From contig MU271150.1 in the NCBI GenBank assembly GCA_021432605.1, positions 2,293,441-2,357,440 on the forward strand: a stretch of 64,000 nucleotides of DNA, in the 5' to 3' direction. The DNA comes from Coniochaeta sp. PMI_546 (lineage: Eukaryota > Ascomycota > Sordariomycetes > Coniochaetales > Coniochaetaceae). Below the pieces are notes generated by a model, which saw nothing but the letters and a program-made list of their open reading frames with translations, was not told where the DNA came from and did no database searches. The position numbers were made by a program, and so were the translations under genes. Positions 49,580 to 61,000 of this stretch are shown in pieces. How positions within the stretch are numbered: the first letter of the stretch is position 1; the number at the start of each line of letters is the position of its first letter.

Positions 49580-52500
49580 TTTTAATTATTCCTATTCGGT
49601 AAGTTAACCCTATACCAAATAGCTAACAATTATATCGACCAAAAAAACCGTTATAACTATATCCAAGGAAAAACTTACTTAGTAGGTTACTAAGCTCGGA
49701 GCTGAATTGGAAAAGTTAAAGAACGAATATAAAGAACTAAAATCCAGATCGGCGGAACTTAAGAACGACCCTAAGACTACGGAACGAACGGCTAAGATCA
49801 AGGCCCCGCGGCCGGAACCCTACGACGGGAACCGCGAAAGGTTATAAACCTTTATCACCTAGACTAATATATACCTCTCGATCAACAAGGCGGTTTTCGT
49901 TTACGAATACGAAAGGGTAATATACGTAATAAGAATACTAAGGGGAAAAGCTACGGAATAATACGAACTAACGTTACGCGATTAGATAAACAATATTACT
50001 AACGATCGCAAACCCGAAACTAGAATACTATTTAACAATCTCGATAAATTCTAAGAGAAACTCCGCGAAACGTTCGGTAATCTTAATAAGACGCGAACGG
50101 CCGAACGATAACTAATAAACCTAAGGTAAAAGGGATCGGCGGGAACTTATACGGCCGAATTCAAACGCCTTTCTACAAAACTCGACTTAAGAGAAACGGC
50201 TCTTATAATTTAGTTTTACGGAAAACTTCGTAATAACGTTAAAAACGAACTTAGTAAGACCGATAAGCCTAAGACTTTCTATAAGTACGTTATATAAGCT
50301 ATCTTAATCGATAATCGATTATACGAACGATAATTAGAAAAGAAACGAAAAAGAGTTACGTAAAGACGGTCTAATAATAATAATACCGCGAATACTAACT
50401 AGAAAAAGTCTACCGCCTATAATAATCATTCTAAACCTATAGAACTAGACGTTACCCGGAAGGATAACTCTAAGAAAAATAAGAAGTACTTTAACTACGG
50501 TAAACAAAGATACTTCGCTAACAAATATCGATAACCTAAGAAAACCTAGAAGCCAATCCCCGAAAATAAGGCTTAAGTAACAATAAAGGAAGATAGATCC
50601 CGCACTATCGTAATAATATATAGAAAACAATAATATAAGGTACTTCTTAGACTACCGGGAGAAAAAGTCGACCTAGTAATAATACTAAAGTACGATATTA
50701 TAAATATAACGTATCTAGTTAATCTATTAGACCGGGAATAGGACGAAATCGAAGAAGAACAAATACCTTTATATAAAGATTACGAATCGGTATATATTAA
50801 CTCGGTCTATTATAACTAGATTTCGTAGAATTCGTACGTTTTCTACCGTTATACTTGGTATATATAAGAAAAACTAGATTACAAATAGATACTAGTACGA
50901 ATACTAATAACTAGACCGATACTTTACCCTTATAGACCTAGAGATATCGAAAGATACGAGGAAGTATATAAGAACGGATAATACCTATTACTAACGCCGT
51001 CCGGAACTATATAATTATAACTTAACCTAACGGGATAGGAGTTCTTAATAACAACGGAACTTAGACGAAAAATCGAAAGTAAGAACTAAATACAAGCTAC
51101 TTACTTACCCGAGAACTCGGTAAGACGAACGGGACGATTAAGATATTCGGTATTAGAAATCGTAACGTAGGTTACGACGGGAGAAAAATCGACCGAAAAG
51201 TTCTAAGTACGATAATACCGTATTAGCGCGTAAATTAATACGTACTTGGCGAGTTACCGGGGCTATAAATTACAAATATAAAAGAAGGTCGAAGAATTAG
51301 TATAAGAAACGGACTAAATAGACAAACGTTTAGATAGATTACTAGCCCCCGAGCCGGAAGCAAAAGAGGAAGAGAACGGGGAACCGTCAAAACCTTCTTT
51401 AAGGGCTAAGGACAAACTTAAATACTACGGTATTTCGTTCCGAAAATCAGAAAAACGGTCAAAAAACGATAAACGTCGATTATAAAGGGATTATATCGAC
51501 GTAATATAAAAAGATCCCTATATACGACCGTAAGAATTAAATACCTACGAATTACGATTAATATATAAGGAAACAATACCCAAATAATAATAGATAACGG
51601 AATACAAGGAAATTATATCTCGCCAAATCTCGTTAATATATTACGATTGCCCTAGAAGAAAAAAGACGAGCCCTACCGACTTAGAACTATTAATAGAAAC
51701 CTTATCGATTATAGATAAGGACTAATAGATATAAAAACTACGCCTTTTCAAATTACTATCTAAAGCTATAATTAAGAGATAACGTTCGATATTACGGAAA
51801 TCTTATCGTACGGTATAATATTAGGGATATCTTAACTACGAACGAATAATCCCCGAATCAATTGGAAAACAAGCTAACTTTAATAGGATACGTTAAAAAG
51901 AAAGTTAACCTTTATAAAAAACGGACTTTACGAGGAAAAGCCTATACGTAACTTTAGAAGAACTTTAATAATCTACGAAACGATTATAAAAACTTAATTT
52001 ATATCGACGCGAACGATTCCGAAGGAATACTATCGATATAACAAACTATTTAAGCCCGAGTTTAAGATAGGATTACCTAAATATAACCGTTAGGATTACG
52101 AAATCAATTTTCAGTTAGGTAAGGAATCCGGATTTTATAAGATTTACCTTTTTAACGACTTATAATTATAAGCGTTAAGAAAATATATTAATAAAAATCT
52201 AAAGAAAGGCTATATTCGACTATTATAATTACTAGTAGGATACCCTATCTTATTCGTACCTAAGAAAAACGGGAAATTACGTCTCGTTATAAACTATCGA
52301 TAGCTTAACAATATTATTATCAAAGATCGAAGACTACTACCTCTTATATCCGAACTAAGAGATCGGTTATATAAGGCCCGATAGTTTATTACCCTAGACC
52401 TTAAGGGAATATATAACTTGTTACGAATTAAAGAAAGAGATAAGTAAAAGACGGTATAACGATTTAGGTTAAGATAATACAAATATTATATTATACCTTT

Positions 52501-55500
52501 CGGGCTCGTTAACGTACTAGCTTCTTTCCAAAAGATAATCAACTACGTATTTCGAAAGTAATTAGACGACTTTATCATCGCGTACTTCGATAATATCTTA
52601 ATCTATTCGGAAGACTTCGAATAATATAAGAAACACGTCTACTTCGTCTTATAAGTATTATAAAACGCGAATTTATTAATCGAACCCGAAAAATACGAAT
52701 TTTACTAACAAAAAGTAAAATTTCTCGGTTACGTTATATTATTAGACTAGTTCGAGATAAACCTAGACAAGCTAAAAGCTATCAAAGAATAGCCCGTACT
52801 AGAAACGGTTACGGGAATACGAACTTTTCTAGGGATTACCAACTTCTATCGGAAGTTTATTAAGGATTATAGTAAGATCGTAATACCCCTTACTAACCTT
52901 ACCAAGAAAGACTTAAGGTTCGAATAGATCTCGAGGGAAGAAGAAACGTTCTAAGAACTCAAGAGGAAGATCTTAAGCCAACTAATACTAATTATTACGG
53001 ATCCCGAAAAACCTTACGAAATAGAAACCGATACGTCAGAGTTCGTATTCGGAAGCCAATTAGGATAAAAAGATAAATAAGGGAGATTATACCCAATAGT
53101 ATTCTTCTCGAAAAAGCTAAGTAGATTAGAACTTAACTATAGTATATTAGATAAGGAACTAATAGCTATTATTAAGGCGTTTAAAGAATAGAAATACTAC
53201 CTTATAGGAACAAGATATAAGGTAAAAATCTTAACGGATTATAAGAATCTTACTACGTTTACTTTTACGAAAGAACTTAACAAACGATAAATCAAATAGT
53301 ATAAATTCCTTACCGATTTCGACTTCGAAATTATATATAAGAAAGGAAATAAAAATAGTAGAACGGACGTTCTTAGTCGACGAAAAGATTTGAAACTAAA
53401 AAAGGAAATACGTTCGGCGAACTTCCTTAAGATTAACTAATAAGGAAATCTTAAACTCGATATATAGGTCGGAATAATATAGAACGTAGAACCCGAAAAA
53501 CAATAGGCGGAAAGGATTAAGAAATATCGGAAAGAAAAAGTAAAGGAAGATATTACCTTTATATTTCCGTTATACTACGGCTTACTATAGTTTAGGAACA
53601 AGGTATATATACCTAATAAACTACGGAAGGAATTAGTAAAGGAATTCTACAAATATCCGTTATATAGATACTAAGGAATCTATAAGACTAAAGAACGCGT
53701 ACGGCGGACTTACGACTTTCCGGGACTAGATAAGGTAGTCAAACAAGTTATTAACAAATACGATAAATATAATAAAGCTAAGTTAAATAAATATAAGCCG
53801 TACGGGCTATTACAACTTATATAACTACCGGGGAAACTATAGGAAATAGTTACGATAGACTTTATCGTCAAACTACTAACGTCGAAGGAACTTATAACTA
53901 AGATCGTTTACGATAATATATAGGTAGTTATAAACAAATTCTCCAAATACGCGTATTTTATACCGTATAAGGAAACAAGTATAGCGGAAGATATAGCCTA
54001 CGCCTTTTTAAAGGTAATAGTAAGCTAATATAGATTACTTAAATAACTTATTACCGATAGAGACAAGTTATTTACCTTAAAGTTCTAGATAATACTAATA
54101 CGACAAATCGGAATCAAATATAAGTTATCGATATCGTTTTACCCGTAAACAAATAGGCAAATAAAACGAACGAACCAAACCTTTAAATAATATCTAAGGA
54201 TATATATTAACGAAAAGCAAGATAATTAAGTCAGGTAATTACCAATAGTATAATAGGCCTATAATAGTATACCTAGCGAAATACTAAACGGGTACTTACC
54301 GTTCTTTATCAATTACGGTTATAAGCCTACTATAAGGGAAATACTAGGAAACGAACTAATACCGTCGGATCCGGAATTATTATAAATAAGATATACCGTA
54401 AAACAAATAAAACTACTTTATAAGAGATTTCGCGGATATATAGAATTATTCAACCTACGAATAATACGATACGTAAACTAGAAAAGGTTAAAAAGACTAA
54501 CTTTATAAGAAAAAGATAAAATCTACCTCGTACGACGAAATATTAAAACGAAACGACTAAACGACAAATTAGACTAAAAGAAAATCGGACTATTTAAGAT
54601 TAAGAAAAAGCTATCTAATTAGAACTATAAACTCTAACTACTAACGAACATATATATTCACCTAGTATTTCATATCTCGCTTTTTAAACCGGCGTTTAAG
54701 AACGCGAAGTTAGTAATAGATATTAAAATTAAACTAACGTAAGAATACGAAGTAGAAAAGATCCTTAGGTATAAAAAGGAAAGAAATATAAACTTCTATT
54801 ACGTCAAATAGAAAAACTACGACGATTCGGAAAACACGTAGGAACCGGAAACTTACTTTACGAACTATTAGCAATTGCTATAAGAGTTTTATATTATAAT
54901 AATATCATTACCTTAAGAGTCGAAAGGGATAGTATTACGTCGTTATAAACTATATCCTAACCTAAAATAAAATCGTTATTAAAGGAAAAGGACGTAACGG
55001 AAGGCGGACGATTCTCGGTAACTCTCGTTACCTTACGATCGGTTTCCTCTTTTTCGACCCGTTCTAATTCCTCTATACTCGTTATACCTTTACGGACGGT
55101 ACGTATTATTTTCTCGAATTATATTTTCTTTTGTTTTCGTAAACGTTATACGCGAACGTTTACCTCCCGTTAAGTAACCTCGGCAACTTCCATTTCTTCT
55201 TTAAAACGACGGAACTGATCGCCGATCCTTACGAAGTCTTCGTTAGAAAGACTAAATACGTCGTATTTTAAACGACTATTACGAATATATTCGGAATACC
55301 TCGAAGAGTTACTAAACGAGGCGCGATAGGTAAGACCTAATCGTTCGTAGGAAAAATATTCGGGTATCTCGATAAAGGATTTAAAGATAGTACGTAATAA
55401 GGCGTTTTTTCGGTTAGTCGATAATTTGGAAGATTTCTTTTGTTTTTATATACTACGGTTAGATATAATAACGATAAAGAAAAGAAAACCTTCGGACGTA

Positions 55501-55558
55501 ACTTATATAGGCTATTAATATTATTTATAAGAAGTATTAGGCCTTAGGGATAATAACC

Positions 55559-55572
55559 AAAGGAGGAGGGGG
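55559..55572 (+). promoter_or_regulatory. Polypurine tract of Gypsy-2b
   Basis: AAAGGAGGAGGGGG lies four bases before the 3' LTR and would prime plus-strand DNA synthesis. The Gypsy-2 copy keeps AAAGGAAGAGGGG on the minus strand at 43,642-43,656. Confidence 0.75.
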
Positions 55573-55576
55573 ATAA

Positions 55577-55968
55577 TATTACAAATTTATAAGTAACGGA
55601 AAGTACCCCGCTAATAGATAAAGAACAAGCATACGAGGCTTATCGTAATATATAGGTTAGGGACCTCGAGTTACGTAACCGATAGATAAGATCGGTATCG
55701 ATCGTATCTATTACGATAGATCGGATAAACGTCTAATACGTCTATTACTATAATCTCTATTAATATATAAGAAAAAGTCCTTTTAGGCTCCGCTATAGAT
55801 AGTTCTTAATTACCTAGTGATCAATCTAAATATTCAATCGAGATTATCATTAAGTAAGATACTTATCTTAACGATACCAAAATAAAGATTACTTATTATA
55901 CCTTAACTTACTTACCCTAAGTAATAGAACTCACCTTCTGATCTTTAGCCCGTCTTAGGATCGTTATA
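55577..55968 (+). repeat. 3' LTR of Gypsy-2b (392 bp)
   Basis: Same length and same ends as the 5' LTR of this element, with RIP-type differences only in the parts compared by eye. Confidence 0.92.
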
Positions 55969-56388
55969 ACGGGTTTCCGGTTTCCGTCCTTCCTAGTTTG
56001 ACTAGTTATTTAGAAAGTCCCGAAGGCTAGGTTCGAACTATTCAGCCGCCTTTCTTTTCAACAGGTTTCCCATACAGATTGCCTTTTCGTACTCCCGGGG
56101 AAAGGACTTCGAATATATCTTGAAGTATATATATACCTAGGTAATAAAGGCCTATAACCCTTCCTTATTCTTATCGTAAGGTTTAGGGCGCGGTACCTTG
56201 ATCTTGGCCGTAGGGTCGACTTTGGATCCTTCCTTAAAAGTTATAATTTCCGCCTATAATTACATAATCATTACTATTATATCGTTAACTTACGCCTATA
56301 TTATAAGTACTAGCTAAGGTACGGGTATTCCGGGTACCATATTAACTACTTGGTATAAGGTTAACTTACCGAATAAGAGTGATCAAAA

Positions 56389-56780
56389 TATAACGATCCT
56401 ACGACGGGCTAAGGATCAGAAGGTAAGTTCTATTACTTAAGGTAAGTAAGTTAAGGTATAATAAGTAGTCTTTATTCTAATATCGTTAAGATAAGTATCT
56501 TACTTAATAATAACCTCGATTGAATATTTAGATTGATTATTAGGTGATCAAGAACTATCTATAGCGGAATTTAAAAAGACTCCTTCTTATATACTTGTAA
56601 AGACTATGGTAATAGATATATTAGACGTCTATCTGATCTATCGTAATAGATACGATCGATACCGATCCTATCTATCAATTACCTAACTTGAGGTCCCTGA
56701 CCCATATACTACGATAAGCCTCGTATACATGTTCCTTATCTATTAGCGGGGTACCTTCCGTCACCTATAGGTTCGTAATA
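56389..56780 (-). repeat. 5' LTR of Gypsy-2 (392 bp)
   Basis: Pairs with 43,248-43,639. The ATATA duplication follows at 56,781-56,785. Upstream in the sense direction lies the Gypsy-3 gag that was split by the insertion. Confidence 0.92.
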
Positions 56781-57351
56781 ATATAGTTTGAAACTAACCC
56801 TTTCTATCGGAAGGTTTATAACTTACGTTTAGCTATCCTTTCCTCGTCTAAGGTACCGAAAGTTTTCTTTAAGGTATCGGCGAAGTTTAAGAAAGACCCG
56901 AAGATCTTATTAGTCTTATCGTCGCGATCCGACTTTCTATTCTTAGAATAGTCCCGTAAAGTTAGTTTAAACTAACCGAACGCGTCGCCTTTAAAAGGTA
57001 AGTAACGTAGAAAACCTTACGTTCTTTATCCGGAAAATCGTATATATTATAACGGAAGTAAGCCTTAGATTAGGTAAAGAAACCTTAGAAAATCTTTAGA
57101 TTCCTATCGTAAACTTAAGGCGGGGATATTTTAAGACGGTTACCTTTTCCCCTAACTTATTATTCTTAGAGTTATATAAATATAGTTTGAAGTTAGACGA
57201 TTTTATTCGTTATAATTTAAAGCGAGATTCCTTAAGGTATAGCTTAAACTTATAGATTCGAATTGCTTACTTTCGGTATTACCGATATTATTACTTATAA
57301 AGTATTATTTAATAGTATATAAGTAACTAAGTTGAATAGGAACGATTAATA

Positions 57352-57781
57352 TATAACGAATCAATACTTTTAAATACTAACCGATACTTAAGGTCTATTG
57401 ATAATCAATCAAATATATACGGTAAGTTATAATAAGATCGTATTTAGCTAAAAGGTAAACTATTACTTTAAAAAGGGGTAGGTAATTGAACGTAAAGAAC
57501 TATATATTAATCGTTATAAAAGCAACTCGTAACTATCTAGTAATAAGGATTATTTAAATATAAGATATTCCTTCGTAGATTACTTCCCTCGTAATAATCC
57601 TTTTCGCTATAGTTAGTAATCTAAAACGAATTAGCTTACTGTAATCCAAGTAATCCTTTATAATAGCTTACCATTTTATATATCTAGTTACCTGGTAATC
57701 CTTTTATAATTAGATAGCCGTTACCCCGTAATAATTATTCCGTTCCGCGTCCCGTTGGCCTAATAGGTACGGTTCGTAATA
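57352..57781 (-). repeat. 5' LTR of Gypsy-3 (430 bp)
   Basis: Pairs with 36,924-37,353. It begins TATAACGAATC and ends GGTTCGTAATA on the plus strand. It is more heavily RIP-mutated than its partner (CTTTTAAATACT against CTCTTGAGTACT). Confidence 0.85.
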
Positions 57782-58080
57782 TTTCTTAATACGCGGGAAA
57801 ATATTCGTATTAGACGTTTTAAATATATCTTTTTATAATAATAATTCGGAAAGGAGACTTTCTAATCCCGAATCGGAACCGTCCTACTCTTTTTTTTATC
57901 CCTTAATAGAAAGGATTCGGGAATATACCGTACGGAATATACTTTTATAATATTACGAATAATACATTTGAAATTCTATTTAGAAACTATCTAAAATATA
58001 CTTTTATCGAGCTCGAACTATTATTCTTTTTTCTAAAGGGATATATAAATATAAAAATCCTCGATAATAATTATTAAAGA
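57782..58080 (-). mobile_element. Gypsy-4, N-terminal-side fragment
   Basis: Read on the minus strand, the part next to Gypsy-3 gives ...TSNTNIFPRIKE, which joins to IDYAINL at 36,923 in frame. This corresponds to the segment between protease and reverse transcriptase in Gypsy pol. The upper limit is uncertain; it ends before the A-rich run at 58,080-58,100. Confidence 0.55.
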
Positions 58081-58095
58081 AAAAAAAAAAAAGAA

Positions 58096-61000
58096 AAAAA
58101 GGTTATAGATACGTTAAAACTAATATAACGTATAAGTAAGCCCTTAAATTAGAAAAACAAGATTAGAATCAATTCTAACGGGTCGACTTTATCTAAAAAT
58201 TATACCGTAATCGTCGTACGATCGCGGCGCGGTCGGTAAATAAAAATCGACGGTATAAGGCGACCCGGGGAGACCCGGACGCGTTTTAGACGACGTATTT
58301 ATAAACCCGACGAGATAACCTACCGCGACGTAAAAACCCCGAGACGAAAACGAATTATATTTAGAACTTATCGAATTAAATATCCGATTTATAGCGGGTA
58401 AAAAGTTTAAAGACGATATTCGCCTTAAAAACCTAATAAAACCTTTAATAATAACGGTAAAAACTCTAATCGATAACGTTAAAATTTCGGAACGAAAAAA
58501 ACGCGATATTAACCGTATTTCGACCGATACGTATAAAATATTCGATATAATTAATAAAGTTAAGGTAAAAATTACTATTAATAAAACGATTCGATATATT
58601 AATACCCCGACGGCGTTTTATACGTCGGTCGTAACCGTAACGACGATTAGAATTATTATATTACCGGCGAATAATAAGTTCGCGATTATTATATATTTTA
58701 TAGAAAATATAACATTCGAAAACCGGAACGTAATTATTAAAATAAACGAAGATAAAAAGTCGGTAAATACGTTAATTACGATCCGATTCTTAAACGGAGA
58801 TTATAAAGTAACCTTTAAGACCGAAAAGGTAAAAAAAAAAAAACGAACGTAATATACGGATAGGTAATTATAGTTTTCGGTATAAGAACGGTTATACGGA
58901 AGGCCGTATATACCTTAATTATATACGGCTTTTTTATAGTAAAGATTATTTAAAATACGGAAAAAAACCTAGTTAAGGAACTAAAGGAATCGAATTCGGT
59001 AAAAATCTTTAATACTTATTAACCGACGAAATAAACCCGGAAAGATATTTTATAAACTACGTTTTTTATTACTATCGAAAACGTAACGATAACGAATATA
59101 CTTTACGAAAAAGGGGTATATTAGAAATACGGGAATTATCCGTATTCTTTATTTTCCCTAGATACGTAAGTTATTCGATATTATAACTATTACTAGTTCG
59201 GTTATAAAGTACGGTTTTATCGGAACGAAACCGTTTACGGTTAGTACGGGAAAAGAAACTATTAAGAAATAATATACGTATTTAAGGCCGTAAAAACCGA
59301 ACCGAAATATATAAATTATCGGAACAGATACCCCGTATAGTTATATAATTACCGTAAAGTTAAAACGGAAGTAGAAACGGTTAAAGATACGTTTTTTAAT
59401 AAGCCGGTAAGGTTTTACGTTATATAAGAAAAATGATAATAAACCGATGATAAAAAGTTTACGTTAATTAGAAGCCCAAAGAAAAGGACCGTAAGTTAAG
59501 TTAGAAGAAACTTTATCGAGATATATAAACGAATAGGTAGACCTCCCAAAACGGTAATCTTATTAGTTAAGGATTCCTTATAACGTTAATTTAACAACTT
59601 TATATTACCCCGGAACGTAATCTTAACGGTACCGAATACTATATAAAAAAAGGTCGATACCTTTATATTATAATAGGTAAAAACTAAAGATCTTATATTA
59701 GAATATTTATAAAAAATACGACGTAATATAGGAATTATATAATATACGAAAGAAATATAATATTATAACGATTACCGAGCTACTTTTAAGACCGAACGTC
59801 CCGGAGTTAAATTATTTTTAAAACTCCGGGTATAAAATAGTTTAATAAATAAGGTAAGGGAAGACGAGGACGGTAATCCTAATTAGACCGGGTATAAGGG
59901 TAACTAATACCGAGATAATACTAAACTAATATCGGATCGCGATAGAAACGAAACCGGGAAAAAGGATTAATATTTACGTAATATATTTACTATCGTTATT
60001 ATATATATCAAATACGACTTAGGTAATACTTTTAGACGACCTTATAACGAAAAGATTACGAGGGCGGACTTTAATTATAAAGGATTTCAATTTCTACGCC
60101 GCCGAATAAATATTAGGGCGAAGTATATATTATACCGGAACGATAAAATTACGAGCCCTAATAGAATAATAGGAATTGAAACTATTTATACCGTTAAGGA
60201 TAAATACGTTCTTTAATTTAAGAAAGGAAAATATAACGTTCGATTTCGTTTAAGCTACGGAAGGAAATTAGGTAAAATATAAAAGGACGCCGGGATATAA
60301 AGAAAGCGATTATTTACCGTAAGAAATATAGATAAACGGAAGAGCCGAACGGGAAAAAGAAGTTAGAAAAAGGAACTAAAAATTGTTCGATCAAAAGAAA
60401 ACTAAAGATTTAACGGAATCGTTCTTTTCTTTAAGTACGTTCGGAAAAACCTCGGAATTAAACCGTTATATAAACGAATTTACGGTAATAATATAGAAAG
60501 TAGCCAAAACGTACGTATTACCGAAGAAAAAGGGGCCTTTACGAAATAAATAATAGTCTTTAGAAATTATAGTTATAATAATAAAAGCCGCGAAGTTAAC
60601 GAACCGATACCGGAAAGTCCGGACGGAAACGTCGAAAAAGTAGTTAAAAGAACCCGAAACGAAAAAGAAACGATTAATCCGGGAAGTTTAAAAAGCGGTA
60701 TTTAAGAAAGCGTTTTATAATTCTAACTAAGATAACGGGGAGAAAATATTATAAAATATTACAAGGTAAGTACGATTCCGGAATTATAAACTACCGACCC
60801 CGGCCTTTATCTTAATATTAGAAAGGGAATAAAATAGAACGAAAACGGAAACTTTTAACGAGAAAGTAAAAGTCTTAAGTTAAAGGTTTTACCCGGAATC
60901 GGAAATAGATTTTTCTGATATTAAAAAGGACCCGGTTATAACTTATTTTTAAAGTAAGAAGTTATCGGTCCGGTAAAACGTTAACGAGGTTAATATCGCG

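Larger units (their letters stand above)
49188..55968 (+). mobile_element. Gypsy-2b: structurally complete, RIP-killed LTR retrotransposon (6.8 kb)
   Basis: A plus-strand element with 5' LTR 49,188-49,579, internal part 49,580-55,576 and 3' LTR 55,577-55,968, both LTRs 392 bases. All Gypsy domains can be followed in order on the plus strand. They are gag (49.7-50.5 kb) with a CCHC knuckle FNYGKQRYFANKYR at about 50,483-50,530; protease IDNGIQGNYISP at about 51,590-51,625, from an original D-S-G; and reverse transcriptase PILFVPKKNGKLRLVINYR at about 52.24 kb with YFDNILIYSED near 52,585. Then come RNase H (EIETDTSEFVFGSQLG, 53.02-53.07 kb) and integrase (KFSKYAYFIPYKETSIAED near 53.94 kb). 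A polypurine tract AAAGGAGGAGGGGG (55,559-55,572) precedes the 3' LTR. The second Asp of the RT box is Asn. It sits inside the gag of Gypsy-2 in the opposite orientation. Confidence 0.92.
43248..56780 (-). mobile_element. Gypsy-2: LTR retrotransposon split by an inverted copy of its own family
   Basis: A minus-strand element with 3' LTR 43,248-43,639, internal part 43,640-49,187 plus 55,974-56,388, and 5' LTR 56,389-56,780. Both LTRs are 392 bases and the target duplication is ATATA on both sides. A polypurine tract (reverse complement of 43,642-43,656) abuts the 3' LTR. On the minus strand the integrase lies near 44.9-45.5 kb and the reverse transcriptase near 46.4-47.0 kb, with FVVTYFDNILIY at 46,611-46,650; the second catalytic Asp codon became Asn through RIP. 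A CCHC knuckle (FNYRK-type) lies near 48,690-48,735. The gag continues on the far side of the inner element at 55.97-56.39 kb. The element is dead because of RIP stops. Confidence 0.88.
36924..57781 (-). mobile_element. Gypsy-3: LTR retrotransposon split by Gypsy-2
   Basis: A minus-strand element with 3' LTR 36,924-37,353, internal part 37,354-43,247 plus 56,786-57,351, and 5' LTR 57,352-57,781. Both LTRs are 430 bases. Flanking 5-mers TTCCT (36,919-36,923) and TTTCT (57,782-57,786) form a target duplication differing by one C-to-T change. On the minus strand the integrase reads YDSIFVIIDRLTKYKYFI near 39.0 kb, RNase H lies near 39.65-39.95 kb, and the reverse transcriptase box VYFDDILIY lies at about 40,325-40,355. 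The gag part lies at 41.9-43.2 kb and 56.8-57.3 kb. RIP stops interrupt every frame. Confidence 0.85.

Noticed and set aside
56033-56050. GGTTCGAACT, similar to a tRNA T-loop box B
   Set aside because: No matching A box, cloverleaf or acceptor stem; it lies inside Gypsy-2 gag.
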